From Bosea sp. BIWAKO-01 (GTDB taxonomy: Bacteria; Pseudomonadota; Alphaproteobacteria; Rhizobiales; Beijerinckiaceae), in contig NZ_BCQA01000001.1 of the NCBI RefSeq assembly GCF_001748145.1, positions 1,302,001 through 1,366,000 of the forward strand: a DNA stretch of 64,000 bases, in the 5' to 3' direction. Position 1 is the stretch's first letter. Each line of letters opens with the position of its first letter. The translations under genes were made by a program, and so were the position numbers. Of this stretch, positions 50,401 to 57,284 are shown one piece after another. Under the pieces are notes generated by a model that was not told where the DNA came from, searched no databases, and worked only from the letters and a program-made list of their open reading frames with translations.

Positions 50401-53400
50401 TGCACGTGCACCTATCGTGCCGCTCGCCAAGAACCAGCTCAACAATCCCGGCCTGATCAAGGGGCTGGCGGACGGACCCGTGGACGGCTTCGGCAACCCT
50501 GCCCTGTCCTTCGTCAACGGCACGACGGAAGGGGCATTCTTCAAGCCCGGCACGGCGGTGGGCATCACTGGCAATATCGTCCTCGGCGGCGGCGGCAACG
50601 ATATCATCGAGGGCGGCAGGGGCGACGATGTCATCGACGGTGACGCCTGGCTACACGTTGAGCTCTTGCCGAACGCCCACGGCGTCGTCGGCCTGGGCAG
50701 CCAGATCCTGCGCGAAATTCGCTACGACACGACTCCCGGCAACATCGACACGGCCGTGTTCACCGGCAACGCCTCCGACTACACGATCGACGGCAATGAG
50801 GACGCCGAGGGCTTCATCACTGTCGTGGACAGCGTGGCCGGACGCGACGGCACCGACCGGCTGCGCAATATCGAGCGGCTGCAATTTGCCGACACGACAA
50901 TCGACGTGTCCCAAATCGACTTCGCCGTGACGACACACAATCATATTCCGCAAGCCAACCCCTCGGTCGGAGGAGCCGCCCTCCAGGTCGTACTTGCCGC
51001 TGGGCTGGCCGCCCCGCAGGTGAACAGTGCACTGACCGCCGACGTGACGAACCTGGTGGATTTCGACTTCGCCGGCGGCACGATCACCAATCCGCTGTCC
51101 TACCAGTGGCAGTACCTGAACATCCTGCGCGGCGATTGGGTCAACATCGCCGATCCGGCGCTTCATCCGAACGGAGCCACCACGGCGACGTTCACCCCGA
51201 CCGACTTCTTCCTCGGCCAGCAGCTTCGTGTCGTCGTGACCTATGCCGACCCGGCGGCTCAGGCTGGTTTTATCGAGCGCGTCGTCTCGGCGCCCACGGC
51301 GGTCCTGGTTCCCGATCCACTTGCCGCGAACACGGCGCCATTCGTCGTGGCGCAGCAGGAACTTGTCGGGCTGCCCAATACCGCAGCCGTGCAGGACAAG
51401 CCGATTACCAACATGTTCCTGCCGCTGACGACGGTCTTCGGCGATCGCGAGACGGCCGCGACGGCGCTCACCTATACGGCAGCCATCGTCGATGCCAACG
51501 GCACCGCGCATCCGATCACGACCGCGACATCGTTCATGGGCCTGTCCTTCACGGTCGATCGGGACGCGACGGGCGCTGTCACGGACGGTCATATCACCGG
51601 CACGCCACCGGCGGGCTTCACGGGCGGCATCACGGTGCGGATCACGGCGACCGACCCGCAGGGCCTCGCCGTCACCAATGACTTCACGATCGATGTGCTC
51701 GGCCGCAGCAATGGCACGCCGGTCTTCGGCAGCAATCCCGTCAATACCCAGTTCAACGAGTTCACGACAGCGGCTGTCGTCGCCGCGCAGAATCTCAACA
51801 CGCCCGCGGGTACGCTCATCGCCAATCTGAGCGCGACGGACACCCTGACAGCATTTCAGATCGCCAATCACCAGGTTGCGGCACCGCTCGCCTGGAGCAT
51901 TGTCAACGGCGATGCGCTGACACAGGGACTGTTCAAGATCGGAGGCACCAGCAACGCGATCACGGCAGCGGGCGTGACCAGTGCTGCGACGCTGGTGTTC
52001 AACCAGGCCCCAGACTTCGAGGCGATCAAGCAACAGCTCGGAGGTAATCCCAATGCCTCGATCAACGCCGCCGGCACCGAGATCACCTTCACGATCCAGC
52101 TGCAGGTGAGCGATGGCGACCAGACGGCGATACAGACCGAGATCGTCCGGATCGAGAACGTCAACGAGGCGGCCTCGGGAGCGGTCCATGTCGGCGGCTT
52201 CACCGCCAATGCCGCCAACGCGGCGCTTGCCGGCTCAGACACGCTCGCCGATCCAGACCTGATCACGGCAGCCAACCCCACCGGCCAGATTGCCGGCATC
52301 AATCCGGCCGGAACCGCCACCCCGTTCCAGTGGCAGCAATGGAACGGCACGGCCTGGGTCAACATCACGGGCGCAGCCGGCACGGCGCCGTCGCTGACGA
52401 TAGCAAACCAGACGGTCCGTCTCACGGCCAGCTACAGCGACATGTTCGGGGCGAACAACCCTGCCAACACCCCCTCGGCAATGATCTCGCCGGAGACCTT
52501 CGTGGTTGGAAACGGCGGCGGCAACACCTTGTCGGGAGACGTTCCGGCCGGCCTGTTCGCCAATGGACACAACCGGACCTTCCTGGGCCTGGGTGGTGTC
52601 GATACAGTCTCCTATGCGGGTGACACCTCAGGCGTCGCGGTGAACCTTCTCGACCCGACGAAGAACACCGGCATCGCTTTCGGCGACAAATATGTGTCGA
52701 TCGAGAACGTGACCGGCGGTTCAGGCAACGACACCCTGACCGGCGATGCCAACGCCAACAGCCTTACAGGCGGCGCTGGCGACGATCTCTTCATTGCCAC
52801 CATCAACGACGGCAACGACACTTATGCCGGCGGCGCCGGCATCGACACCTACGACCTGTCGGCAACGACCGCTGGGGCCATCATCACCACGACCAGCGCG
52901 ACGAGCGGCCAGATCGGCAACGACACGTTGAACGGCATCGAGAATATCATCGGGAGCCAGGGCTCCGACACCATCACCGTCAATGGCGGCGTGAACATCA
53001 TCGACGGCCAGGGCGGCAACGACATCATCGATGCCGGCGGCGGCAACGATACCGTCCATGGTGGCTCGGGCGATGACATCATCACGGGCGGCACCGGCAA
53101 CGATGCGCTGTTCGGCGACGCCGGAAACGACAGCTTCATCTACACCATCGGTCATGGTGCCGATGCGGTCGACGGCGGTGCGGGCTCCGACAGGCTGGTC
53201 ATCACCGGCACCAACGCGTCCGACACCCTCAATGTCGTCTTCAGCGGCACCACGCTGACCGCCTTCGAGGGCGGAACCATCACGGGCATCGAGCAGGTCA
53301 CCGCGGATCTCGGCTCCAATAGCGGGTCGGGCGACACGTTGTCCTACGCTGGAACGACGGCCGCCGTAACCGTCAATCTCGGAGCTGGGACAGCCTCCGG

Positions 53401-54121
53401 CTTCACCTCGATCGCCAATATCGAGAACGTCACCGGCGGCAGTGGTGACGATGTCCTGACGGGCAATAGCGGGAACAACACCCTGACCGGCGGCCTCGGC
53501 AACGATACACTCAATGGAGCCGGTGGTGCCGATACGATGATCGGAGGTGCGGGCGACGATATCTACATCACCGATGGCAACGACACCCTCACGGAAGCGG
53601 CCAACCAAGGCACGGACACGGTGCGGAGTTCGGTCACCTTCACGCTTGCCAACAACTTCGAGAACCTCAGCCTGACCGGAAATGGCAACATCAACGGGAC
53701 AGGAAACAACGCCGCCAATGTCATCGTCGGCAACAGCGGCAACAACACCCTCACCGGCGGCGGTGGCAATGATGTCATGACCGGCGGCGCAGGCAGCGAC
53801 ACTTTCGTCTTCAACACGACCAGCGAGTCCGGCGTGGGGGTCGGCAACAACGATGTCATCACTGATTTCGAGGGGGCTGGCGTCGCCGGTGGCGACGTCA
53901 TCGATCTCTCGGCAATCGACGCCAATACCGGCTCCGGCGGGAATCAGGCCTTTACCTTCATCGGCAACGCCGCCTTTTCCGCCGCAGGACAGGTCCGCGT
54001 CGTCCAGAGCGGCGGCGATACGATCGTCCAGCTCAACACGAACAACAATCTCGGCACGATCGAAATGGAGATCAAGCTCGCGGGGCTTCACAGTCTCGCA
54101 GCCGGCGATTTCATCCTGTGA
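41459..54121 (+). CDS. Giant RTX protein with two tandem animal-type haem peroxidase modules (MopA-like)
   Basis: 4220 residues in one uninterrupted frame; GGGAGG precedes the ATG. Order: peroxidase module 1 (about 1-1000), RTX repeats (about 1011-1175 and 1310-1335), Ig-like (1505-1575) and cadherin-like (1580-1710) domains; module 2 (about 1738-2740) with RTX (2745-3065), Ig and cadherin-like domains (3205-3415); a third cadherin/Ig stretch, a C-terminal RTX array (about 3755-4120) and a final DFIL, the acidic-plus-hydrophobic ending of type I export signals. Module 1 has distal Gln175, Asp178, His179 (FGQFFDHG), Arg421 and Glu424 (GDGRANEN) and proximal His541 (YRFGHSM). Module 2 has Gln1906, Asp1909, His1910, Arg2208, Glu2211 and His2335. 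Spacing of Arg and Glu equals that in myeloperoxidase. Known relatives include MopA Mn(II) oxidases; the activity here is unproven. Secreted through the divergent type I system. Confidence 0.93.
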   Translation: MVTFDRVDLDYILQQILMAEAGQSPVNPHLAFGLREVAGTNNNQSTGAGGSTSTYGSIDQPLPLYATQLFQPAQDLPFGPPGTHTSYAVGTPFVVDSAPRTISNLIADQSSANQAAVDAYNALHPELATPLTVQLQFNPDGTANPSYVANLGIANVTPDGGISAPFNTWFTLFGQFFDHGLDLIAKSQTEIVFIPLQPDDPLFTQPTTTNPNPNNFMVLARAVQPTVNLVTPFVDQNQTYTSHPSHQAFLREYLSTPGAVAGTVTLEATGRLLEHTDATGAHHLATWADVKANALKLGIALSDYDVGNVPLLATDAYGNLILGAHGFAQVVVAHAGGGTTLVEGTATGLDLTNPLALETGEQVVRIGHAFINDMAHAASPFDSSGNLLQPDSDGVAGGAAPSAGFYDNELLDSHFVGGDGRANENIGLTTVHEVFHNEHNRLIEQTKAMVLNELAKGDTSFALNWVLPGTNLADGIQDNEWNGARLFQAAKFGTETQYQHLVFEEFARKVVPTIHVSGDTNIHLDAAITSEFANAVYRFGHSMLDETIDRFDANGNPVLNPATNQQMTLIDAFTNPLAFLAQGSDAAAQIVRGATQQVGNEIDEFVTGALRNNLLGLPLDLAALNLARGRDTGVPTLNAFRHQIYDQTHDANLRPYQSWDDFGHYLKHPASLVNFIAAYGTHAALTAETTVLDKRTAALDLMVSAQKTVSLNYAFKDAAGNLTSFKYTDASLRHTDFAFVDQTGRYTDYGFTDTAGHLTNSALDAAGITNIANTANALNADNIGNADPSQDAGKPILDAAGHQISVTNNDFSQDAYDFLHSLGAYSNANPATSTDAHLIHDADGAVAPWSTGSITGLDQVDMWIGGLAEKQALNGSLLGSTFELIFRVQLENLQDGDRLYYLPRIEGTHYSDQIENNSFAEMIQANIPGTHHLPASIFQAMEYQIEAKDFYQLDANGNVLMDANGNPLLRANPIFPTWTDASGIVHNLVEITKDGTLHFIGKDFYFGNTMVLGGTDANDKLLAGNADDDTVWGDGGNDTIDGGGGNDNLFGGSGDDLITDQAGDNVVHGDDGNDTILLGKGADIVFGGAGDDYISSGGGIDDVVGGAGNDIILAGEGGEEVQGDQGDDWIDGGKDGGDVLVGDVGAPTGQTPLYTGNDVLIGGVGTVMKGFGGDDIMLGVGGFDKFLGGTGFDWASFELETQAVSVDMKRREFISPINPLGGDGIRDVFSHTEGVSGSQFDDEILGANDPRAVRAAAKDALLNPNLILGLADTPADASGKTYTNHNGTLEGSFFAPGVGGPNSALGFAGGDILLGGAGNDRITGGGGDDIIDGDAWLHVALQPNAQGVIGAGSKILREIRYDDTHPNNVDTAVYTDNAANYTITVRGAGGATIVRQLDAATIAGLASGAIQLAPDAQGFITVAHTPTGLVAATKNAVDDGTDRLRNIERLEFADVTVDVSGGRNHLPVSTLTVTDPAGNIAAPAVGDTLSSNFATAGVIKDADFAGGIITSPISYQWQYQDLIRAEWINITGATNPNAFVPGDFESGLQIRLKATYTDTHGYTETVTSAPTPVLAADPSKNFGPTQNQRVVQLVPNIDAYQGESVNVFVPITNFWTDDHTANTALHFAASLANGQVLDGSAAAFGLHFTLQSDATGVTGATITGTLPAGFNGAIDLRFYATDDAITTPAGVVLPAHTATADFAINVLNTTGNVANNPAAAVTAAAAPAAPAPDPMGVSFDRVDLDWILNNIKMAEAHQPPVNPHLAFGLREVAATNNSAVSGQGTFGASDQSFLRLTTPVLGLAQDNPFAPGLNLTSYAQTHGSVYDSNPRMISNLIVDQSTANPAALEAATSQATVMPAVQDPNKVAAFDGVDPTTGLQNYSIPNVTPDGGISAPFNTWFTLFGQFFDHGLDLVNKGGNGSVIIPLLPDDPLYKAGSPTNFMVLTRGTMIQRTAGADGIVGTSDDTFTHETTNAITPPVDQSQTYSSHPSHQVFLREYINVAGAGQPPNIHSTGRMLDHVNQAGATQAGNANATAATTDLSHHMPTWADVKKNALDNLGLKLSDYDVVSVPLVQADAYGNVIRGPNGFAQVVYQVLATDNTTHITTLLAERTIEGTAAGLDIDHIAVPAGLAAPPNATLSTQYVGAGVAFINDMAHNASPFNDFGQALTADGDGVAGNALPVDPATGQNLVYDNELLDAHYIAGDGRVNENIGLTAVHDVFHSEHNRLVEQTKAFIQAQLDKGDTSFASEWVLPSVNLAPGAGGAPHQITATEWNGERLFQVARFGTETQYQHLVFEEFARKIAPDIHVSGDTNIHLDPAVFAEFAHTVYRFGHSMLDENLQRYSLHHGAPGDPLNGTPELDANGNPILLDGNGNQVSSNIALLTAFTNPLAYLNGGADASGQLALGSMAQVGNEIDEFVTGTLRNNLLGLPLDLASLNIARGRSEGVPGINLVRNELYSQTNDASLKPYESWHEFGQFLKHPASLINFVAAYGTHPTIVNATTLADKRAAALALVSAGEDETNRGTDAYDFMHSTGIYANNVNDPRAYHGALIDPATGSAQIDPITHQPMLDQTPPHYSTGSVTGLDAVDLWIGGLAEKQNLHGGLLGTTFDYVFKLQMENLQDADRLYYLPRIEGMQFSDQIENNSFAEMVMNATGVHHISASIFLTPEYKIEATDFYQHNADGSVAVDSHNNPIFAVGPAIPSFTGADGQLHPLVEIQGDGTVHFLGEDNFFGNTMVLGGTSANDRLMAGQADDDTVWGDAGDDIIDGGGGNDNLFGGDGNDILSNTNSSIGSSFHGDGGDDTIYGSKGDDLIFGGAGNDLIYGNQGVDDIVGGSGNDIIYGGEGGEEIQGDEGDDWIDGGPDGGDVLVGDVGAPTGQFPLYAGDDVLIGGVGTVMKGFSGDDIMLGVGGFDKFLGGLGFDWASFEKETQSVAVDMSIKEFIAPDAPLGADGIRDIFTQTEGLSGSRFDDILTADNNARAPIVPLAKNQLNNPGLIKGLADGPVDGFGNPALSFVNGTTEGAFFKPGTAVGITGNIVLGGGGNDIIEGGRGDDVIDGDAWLHVELLPNAHGVVGLGSQILREIRYDTTPGNIDTAVFTGNASDYTIDGNEDAEGFITVVDSVAGRDGTDRLRNIERLQFADTTIDVSQIDFAVTTHNHIPQANPSVGGAALQVVLAAGLAAPQVNSALTADVTNLVDFDFAGGTITNPLSYQWQYLNILRGDWVNIADPALHPNGATTATFTPTDFFLGQQLRVVVTYADPAAQAGFIERVVSAPTAVLVPDPLAANTAPFVVAQQELVGLPNTAAVQDKPITNMFLPLTTVFGDRETAATALTYTAAIVDANGTAHPITTATSFMGLSFTVDRDATGAVTDGHITGTPPAGFTGGITVRITATDPQGLAVTNDFTIDVLGRSNGTPVFGSNPVNTQFNEFTTAAVVAAQNLNTPAGTLIANLSATDTLTAFQIANHQVAAPLAWSIVNGDALTQGLFKIGGTSNAITAAGVTSAATLVFNQAPDFEAIKQQLGGNPNASINAAGTEITFTIQLQVSDGDQTAIQTEIVRIENVNEAASGAVHVGGFTANAANAALAGSDTLADPDLITAANPTGQIAGINPAGTATPFQWQQWNGTAWVNITGAAGTAPSLTIANQTVRLTASYSDMFGANNPANTPSAMISPETFVVGNGGGNTLSGDVPAGLFANGHNRTFLGLGGVDTVSYAGDTSGVAVNLLDPTKNTGIAFGDKYVSIENVTGGSGNDTLTGDANANSLTGGAGDDLFIATINDGNDTYAGGAGIDTYDLSATTAGAIITTTSATSGQIGNDTLNGIENIIGSQGSDTITVNGGVNIIDGQGGNDIIDAGGGNDTVHGGSGDDIITGGTGNDALFGDAGNDSFIYTIGHGADAVDGGAGSDRLVITGTNASDTLNVVFSGTTLTAFEGGTITGIEQVTADLGSNSGSGDTLSYAGTTAAVTVNLGAGTASGFTSIANIENVTGGSGDDVLTGNSGNNTLTGGLGNDTLNGAGGADTMIGGAGDDIYITDGNDTLTEAANQGTDTVRSSVTFTLANNFENLSLTGNGNINGTGNNAANVIVGNSGNNTLTGGGGNDVMTGGAGSDTFVFNTTSESGVGVGNNDVITDFEGAGVAGGDVIDLSAIDANTGSGGNQAFTFIGNAAFSAAGQVRVVQSGGDTIVQLNTNNNLGTIEMEIKLAGLHSLAAGDFIL
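44489..45465 (+). repeat. RTX calcium-binding repeats, block 1
   Basis: Nonapeptide repeats of the GGxGxDxxx type (for example GDGGNDTID, GGGGNDNLF, GGSGDDLIT, GGAGDDYIS), with an interrupting region and a second small set near GGAGNDRITGGGGDDIIDGD. They bind calcium and fold outside the cell after export. Confidence 0.95.
49687..50645 (+). repeat. RTX calcium-binding repeats, block 2
   Basis: The counterpart of block 1 in the second unit: GDAGDDIID, GGGGNDNLF, GGDGNDILS, GGAGNDLIY, and a terminal set near GGGGNDIIEGGRGDDVIDGD. Confidence 0.95.
52712..53812 (+). repeat. RTX calcium-binding repeats, C-terminal block
   Basis: The longest set, including GGSGNDTLT, GGAGDDLFI, GQGGNDIID, GGSGDDIIT, GGTGNDALF, GGLGNDTLN and GGGGNDVMT. 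It lies just before the export signal, as in serralysins and other type I substrates. Confidence 0.95.
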
Positions 54122-54130
54122 GGACAGAGA

Positions 54131-54167
54131 GCGGACAGCGCGACGGAGGCATCCTCGCGCTGTCCGC
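54131..54167. terminator. Strong hairpin between the giant gene and the methyltransferase
   Basis: Thirteen perfectly paired bases (54131-54143 with 54155-54167) around an 11-base loop, nine bases after the stop of the giant gene and before the end of the convergent methyltransferase gene. No T run on either side, but its position between two convergent genes supports a shared terminator. Confidence 0.65.
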
Positions 54168-54216
54168 TGATACGCGGCGAGCGACGCCTTCTTCAGCGCG
54201 CGTATTGTTGCTACGG

Positions 54217-55794
54217 CTACGCCAGCAGCACAGAGCCGCTGGCGAGATGGGCGATCGTTTCGTCGATATGCCGGCGGGCCATCGCCAGCAGTTCCTGCTC
54301 ATTACTCCAAGATGCAGGCTCCCCGGTTTCGTGAAACTGGCCCTGATCGGCGGCAATCTCGCCGGCCAGCCATTGCGCCAGCGCGGCCCTGTCCATCGTG
54401 CCGTCCAGCCGTGCGGTGATCGCTCGTCCCATTTTCGTCAGATGAACCGCGACGTGGCGCAAACCGGTCACCGACGGAAGCCCGAAGGCCGCCTCCGCTC
54501 GCGCAAGCGGCCAGGCAACGGGGCGTGACGCGTCTTCCCGTCCGACCGAGAGCGCCAACAGAGACAGCTCTGCTCGGCCTTCCTGGATGAGGCTCATGAG
54601 CACGCGCGCGACTTTGGTCCCCTCCCCCCCGGCCGCGAGCTCGGTGACCGGAAGCGTACCCGGCCATGCTTCGGCCAAGCGGAACAGTGCTTGCGCAACA
54701 GCCGCGCATCTGGTCCCCAGTCGGCGCCCCCGCGCATCCTTGAACGATGCCGTCCCGCCGGCTGCCGGCGCCATCCGCTCGAGTCGCATCGAGACATGGA
54801 GGTGGCGGAGATCGGCCAGCGTCGGCGCGCGGATCGCGCGGGCCGCGCCTGCCTTGACGAGCAGTGAGCGCCGGAACGGCCTGCCGCCATATTGGTCGAG
54901 CAACGCGCCCGCCCGCATTGGCTCCTGCACCGCCAGTTCCGCGATCCTGCCCCGCATGCCTGGTGCAAGCAGCTCGCGAGCATCGGCATCGAGGTCGGCT
55001 TCACACAGGAAACCCAGCCCGTGCCTGCCCGCCCGCTCCATGAAGTCGCCGAACGAGCACGGCGCGTTATGCTCGGCCAGGAACTCGCCCAGCAGATAGG
55101 AGCCCGGCATCCGCAGCAGGCGTGCCGCTTCCGCGCGCATGATCTGCCCAAAAGCAAAACCTCCCGCAGTCGCGCTCCGCAGGGTTTCGAGGACCGCGCG
55201 GGCCCGCTCGACGCGCTCCCGCGGCGTGCCCCTGTTGCCGACCTGGCTGCACAGGATGTCGCGGACCGGGCTGCGCAGATGCCAGCCCGGCAGAACATTG
55301 TAGCTGACGGCCGCGATGCCGTTATCGGCAAGCGACGCCTCGATCATGCGCAGGATCGCATCCTGCACATGCCCCGGAACCCAGCTGAACACACCGTGGC
55401 AAATCACATACTCGAAATGCCCGCGGGCGCTGCCGGTATTAGCGAGATCGGCCTCGATCAGCTCGATATTGCCAAGGCCCAGCCCAGCGATCCTGCGGCG
55501 CCCGTCCGCGATCTGTCGTGAGGACAGATCGATCCCGACGAAGCGGGAGCACGGGAAACGCGCGGCCATCGGGATGAGATTACCCCCCGACGCACAGCCG
55601 AGCTCCAGCACGCGCGCGGGCTCAGCCGCAGGAGCGTCGAGACCATGGAGGGTCGCAAGCGCGCCGAGCGTCGCGGGATAGGTGTAGGCGATCGGCAGCG
55701 AGAGATACGGGAAGTCGTCATAATCGCTGGCATCGCCGCCGGGTCCAGCGCGCTCGGCAACGGGGCTTGGATCTGCTGGGTCGCCCGCGCTCAT
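54217..55794 (-). CDS. SAM-dependent methyltransferase with methyltransferase regulatory domain
   Basis: 525 residues. The N-terminal class I methyltransferase domain has motif I VLELGCASGGNLIPMA and motif post-I FVGIDLSSRQI. The second half fits the MethyTransf_Reg type (SVREL-like region around SFGDFMERAGRHGLGFLCEA), with a further C-terminal domain. Such proteins are common near secreted or cell-surface genes but their substrates are unknown. The ATG at 55794 follows GAGGGGGCGG. Convergent with the giant peroxidase gene; a link to it is possible but unproven. Confidence 0.85.
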   Translation of the reverse strand: MSAGDPADPSPVAERAGPGGDASDYDDFPYLSLPIAYTYPATLGALATLHGLDAPAAEPARVLELGCASGGNLIPMAARFPCSRFVGIDLSSRQIADGRRRIAGLGLGNIELIEADLANTGSARGHFEYVICHGVFSWVPGHVQDAILRMIEASLADNGIAAVSYNVLPGWHLRSPVRDILCSQVGNRGTPRERVERARAVLETLRSATAGGFAFGQIMRAEAARLLRMPGSYLLGEFLAEHNAPCSFGDFMERAGRHGLGFLCEADLDADARELLAPGMRGRIAELAVQEPMRAGALLDQYGGRPFRRSLLVKAGAARAIRAPTLADLRHLHVSMRLERMAPAAGGTASFKDARGRRLGTRCAAVAQALFRLAEAWPGTLPVTELAAGGEGTKVARVLMSLIQEGRAELSLLALSVGREDASRPVAWPLARAEAAFGLPSVTGLRHVAVHLTKMGRAITARLDGTMDRAALAQWLAGEIAADQGQFHETGEPASWSNEQELLAMARRHIDETIAHLASGSVLLA

Positions 55795-56105
55795 CCGCCC
55801 CCTCGTCACCGACACCATGCCGGACGCCCAACGGGTCTTGCATACCCCGTGTCGCCCGCAGCCAGAGCGGGATCATACTGAGCCTGCAAACCGGGCAACT
55901 GCAACCCTATGGCCAGCGCCTCGGCGTCAGATCGCCCCCGGGCATGTCATGCAAGCGAGCAGACAGCCCATCGCCGTCGCTCGCGCACTGGCTGGGTGTG
56001 GTTCAGCCCGCCCCGCGCGCCCCTCGGGCGCGGAGAAGATCCTTCTCGCTTCACGGAACTCGACGCCGCGCGAAACGTCGCGACTTCAGCCGTCAGGAGG
56101 GCGGA
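55795..56105. other. Gene-free stretch between two minus-strand genes
   Basis: 311 bases upstream of the methyltransferase gene and downstream of the epimerase gene. It should carry the methyltransferase promoter. I see no clear promoter boxes, strong hairpin or gene. Confidence 0.4.
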
Positions 56106-57284
56106 TCAGGCGCCGCGCTCCAGTTCCGCCGCCGCAAAGGCGACATGGTAGAGGACGCGCGTCGGGACGATGTCCTCGCGCGAACCACCGTCAGGACAGA
56201 GGCGGTTCGCCCAGAGCAATGCGCCGTTGCCGAAGAAGAGCTCGCGGATCTCCGTGAAGTGACGTTCCGCGCGCTTCGCCGCGTCGCTGTCGCCGAAATG
56301 CCGCGCCCGCGCGATCTCGGCCTTCACATACTCGGTCTGCGGCCACAGCAGACGATCGAGAGACAGAGGGTCACCTGCCGCGCTCATCGCCTCGATGACC
56401 CCCGTCCGACCATCCGCGAAGCCCCGAACGCCATGCTGCATCGCCGAAGCGTAGAGCCGGTCGATGGGAGCAAGCACCCGCTCATCGCCAGAGAGAGCAT
56501 GGTACTCGAGCAGGAGCCAGACCCATTCGAAATGGTGCCCCGGCTCGCGCCAGTCGCCCTTTTCCCCAGGGCAGGGCGCCAGGTCCTCGGTCATGAATTC
56601 GATCAGCGAACCCGTGCGCGCGTCGAAGAAATGCGCCAGGAAGAGATCGACGATGCCCCGTGCGCGCAGCAGCCACTCGGCTTCGCCGGTGACCCGGCAT
56701 GCGGCAAGCAGCGCCTCGAGCAGGTGCATATGAGGATTCTGGCGACGCGGCGCAGCGGAGGGCTCGAGGCTCTCGCGATAGCCGCCGGCAGGATGAGCCA
56801 TCCGATCGTCAAGAAAGGCGATGGTCTCGCGCAGAACGGAACGATAGCCGGCATCGCCGGTCGCGTGCTCCATCCAGGCAGAGGCGAAGGCGACGAAGGC
56901 ATGATCGTAGAAGTCGCGGGTCGCCCCTTCGGGCCCGGTGCTTTGCCTGAAGCCGCCATCGGCCGAGCGCAACGCATCGACGATCACAGCGAAGGCCTCC
57001 TTCGCCGCGGTCAGCGCCCAGTCGCCCGGCGCGCCGAGCTTGTGTGCCACTGCAAAGCTGTAGGCTAGGCGAGCCTGGACCAGCAGCATCCGCGGCTGTC
57101 CGATCAAGGGCTCGCCGGATGCCGACAGCCCGCTCACGAAGCCGCCGGCGGGATGACGGGCACTCCGTGCCCAGCCCGGAAGCAGCTCCTCGGTCAGCCA
57201 CCGTCCGGCGCGGCCTCTGGGAGAAGCGAAATCAGGCATTCCGGCTGCCGCAGAATTCATCGTCACGTTTTCAAGCCACGCCAT
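56106..57284 (-). CDS. AGE family epimerase/isomerase
   Basis: 392 residues, the (alpha/alpha)6-barrel family of N-acylglucosamine 2-epimerases and mannose/cellobiose isomerases. Likely active-site histidines are in FYDHAFVAFA, NPHMHLLEA and EPGHHFEWVWLL. It should interconvert C2-epimeric sugars or aldose and ketose. The start overlaps the end of the DUF993 gene by 14 bases, so it is the last gene of the operon that starts beyond the right edge. Confidence 0.88.
   Translation of the reverse strand: MAWLENVTMNSAAAGMPDFASPRGRAGRWLTEELLPGWARSARHPAGGFVSGLSASGEPLIGQPRMLLVQARLAYSFAVAHKLGAPGDWALTAAKEAFAVIVDALRSADGGFRQSTGPEGATRDFYDHAFVAFASAWMEHATGDAGYRSVLRETIAFLDDRMAHPAGGYRESLEPSAAPRRQNPHMHLLEALLAACRVTGEAEWLLRARGIVDLFLAHFFDARTGSLIEFMTEDLAPCPGEKGDWREPGHHFEWVWLLLEYHALSGDERVLAPIDRLYASAMQHGVRGFADGRTGVIEAMSAAGDPLSLDRLLWPQTEYVKAEIARARHFGDSDAAKRAERHFTEIRELFFGNGALLWANRLCPDGGSREDIVPTRVLYHVAFAAAELERGA

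Larger units (their letters stand above)
41459..51700 (+). repeat. Two long direct repeat units inside the giant gene
   Basis: Unit A (about 41459-46600) and unit B (about 46670-51700) encode the same series of domains and share long stretches of similar DNA, for example the regions around 42720 and 48070, and around 44880 and 50060. Both units open with FDRVDLD, then MAEA and VNPHLAFGLREVA. The duplication is internal and in frame. Confidence 0.9.
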
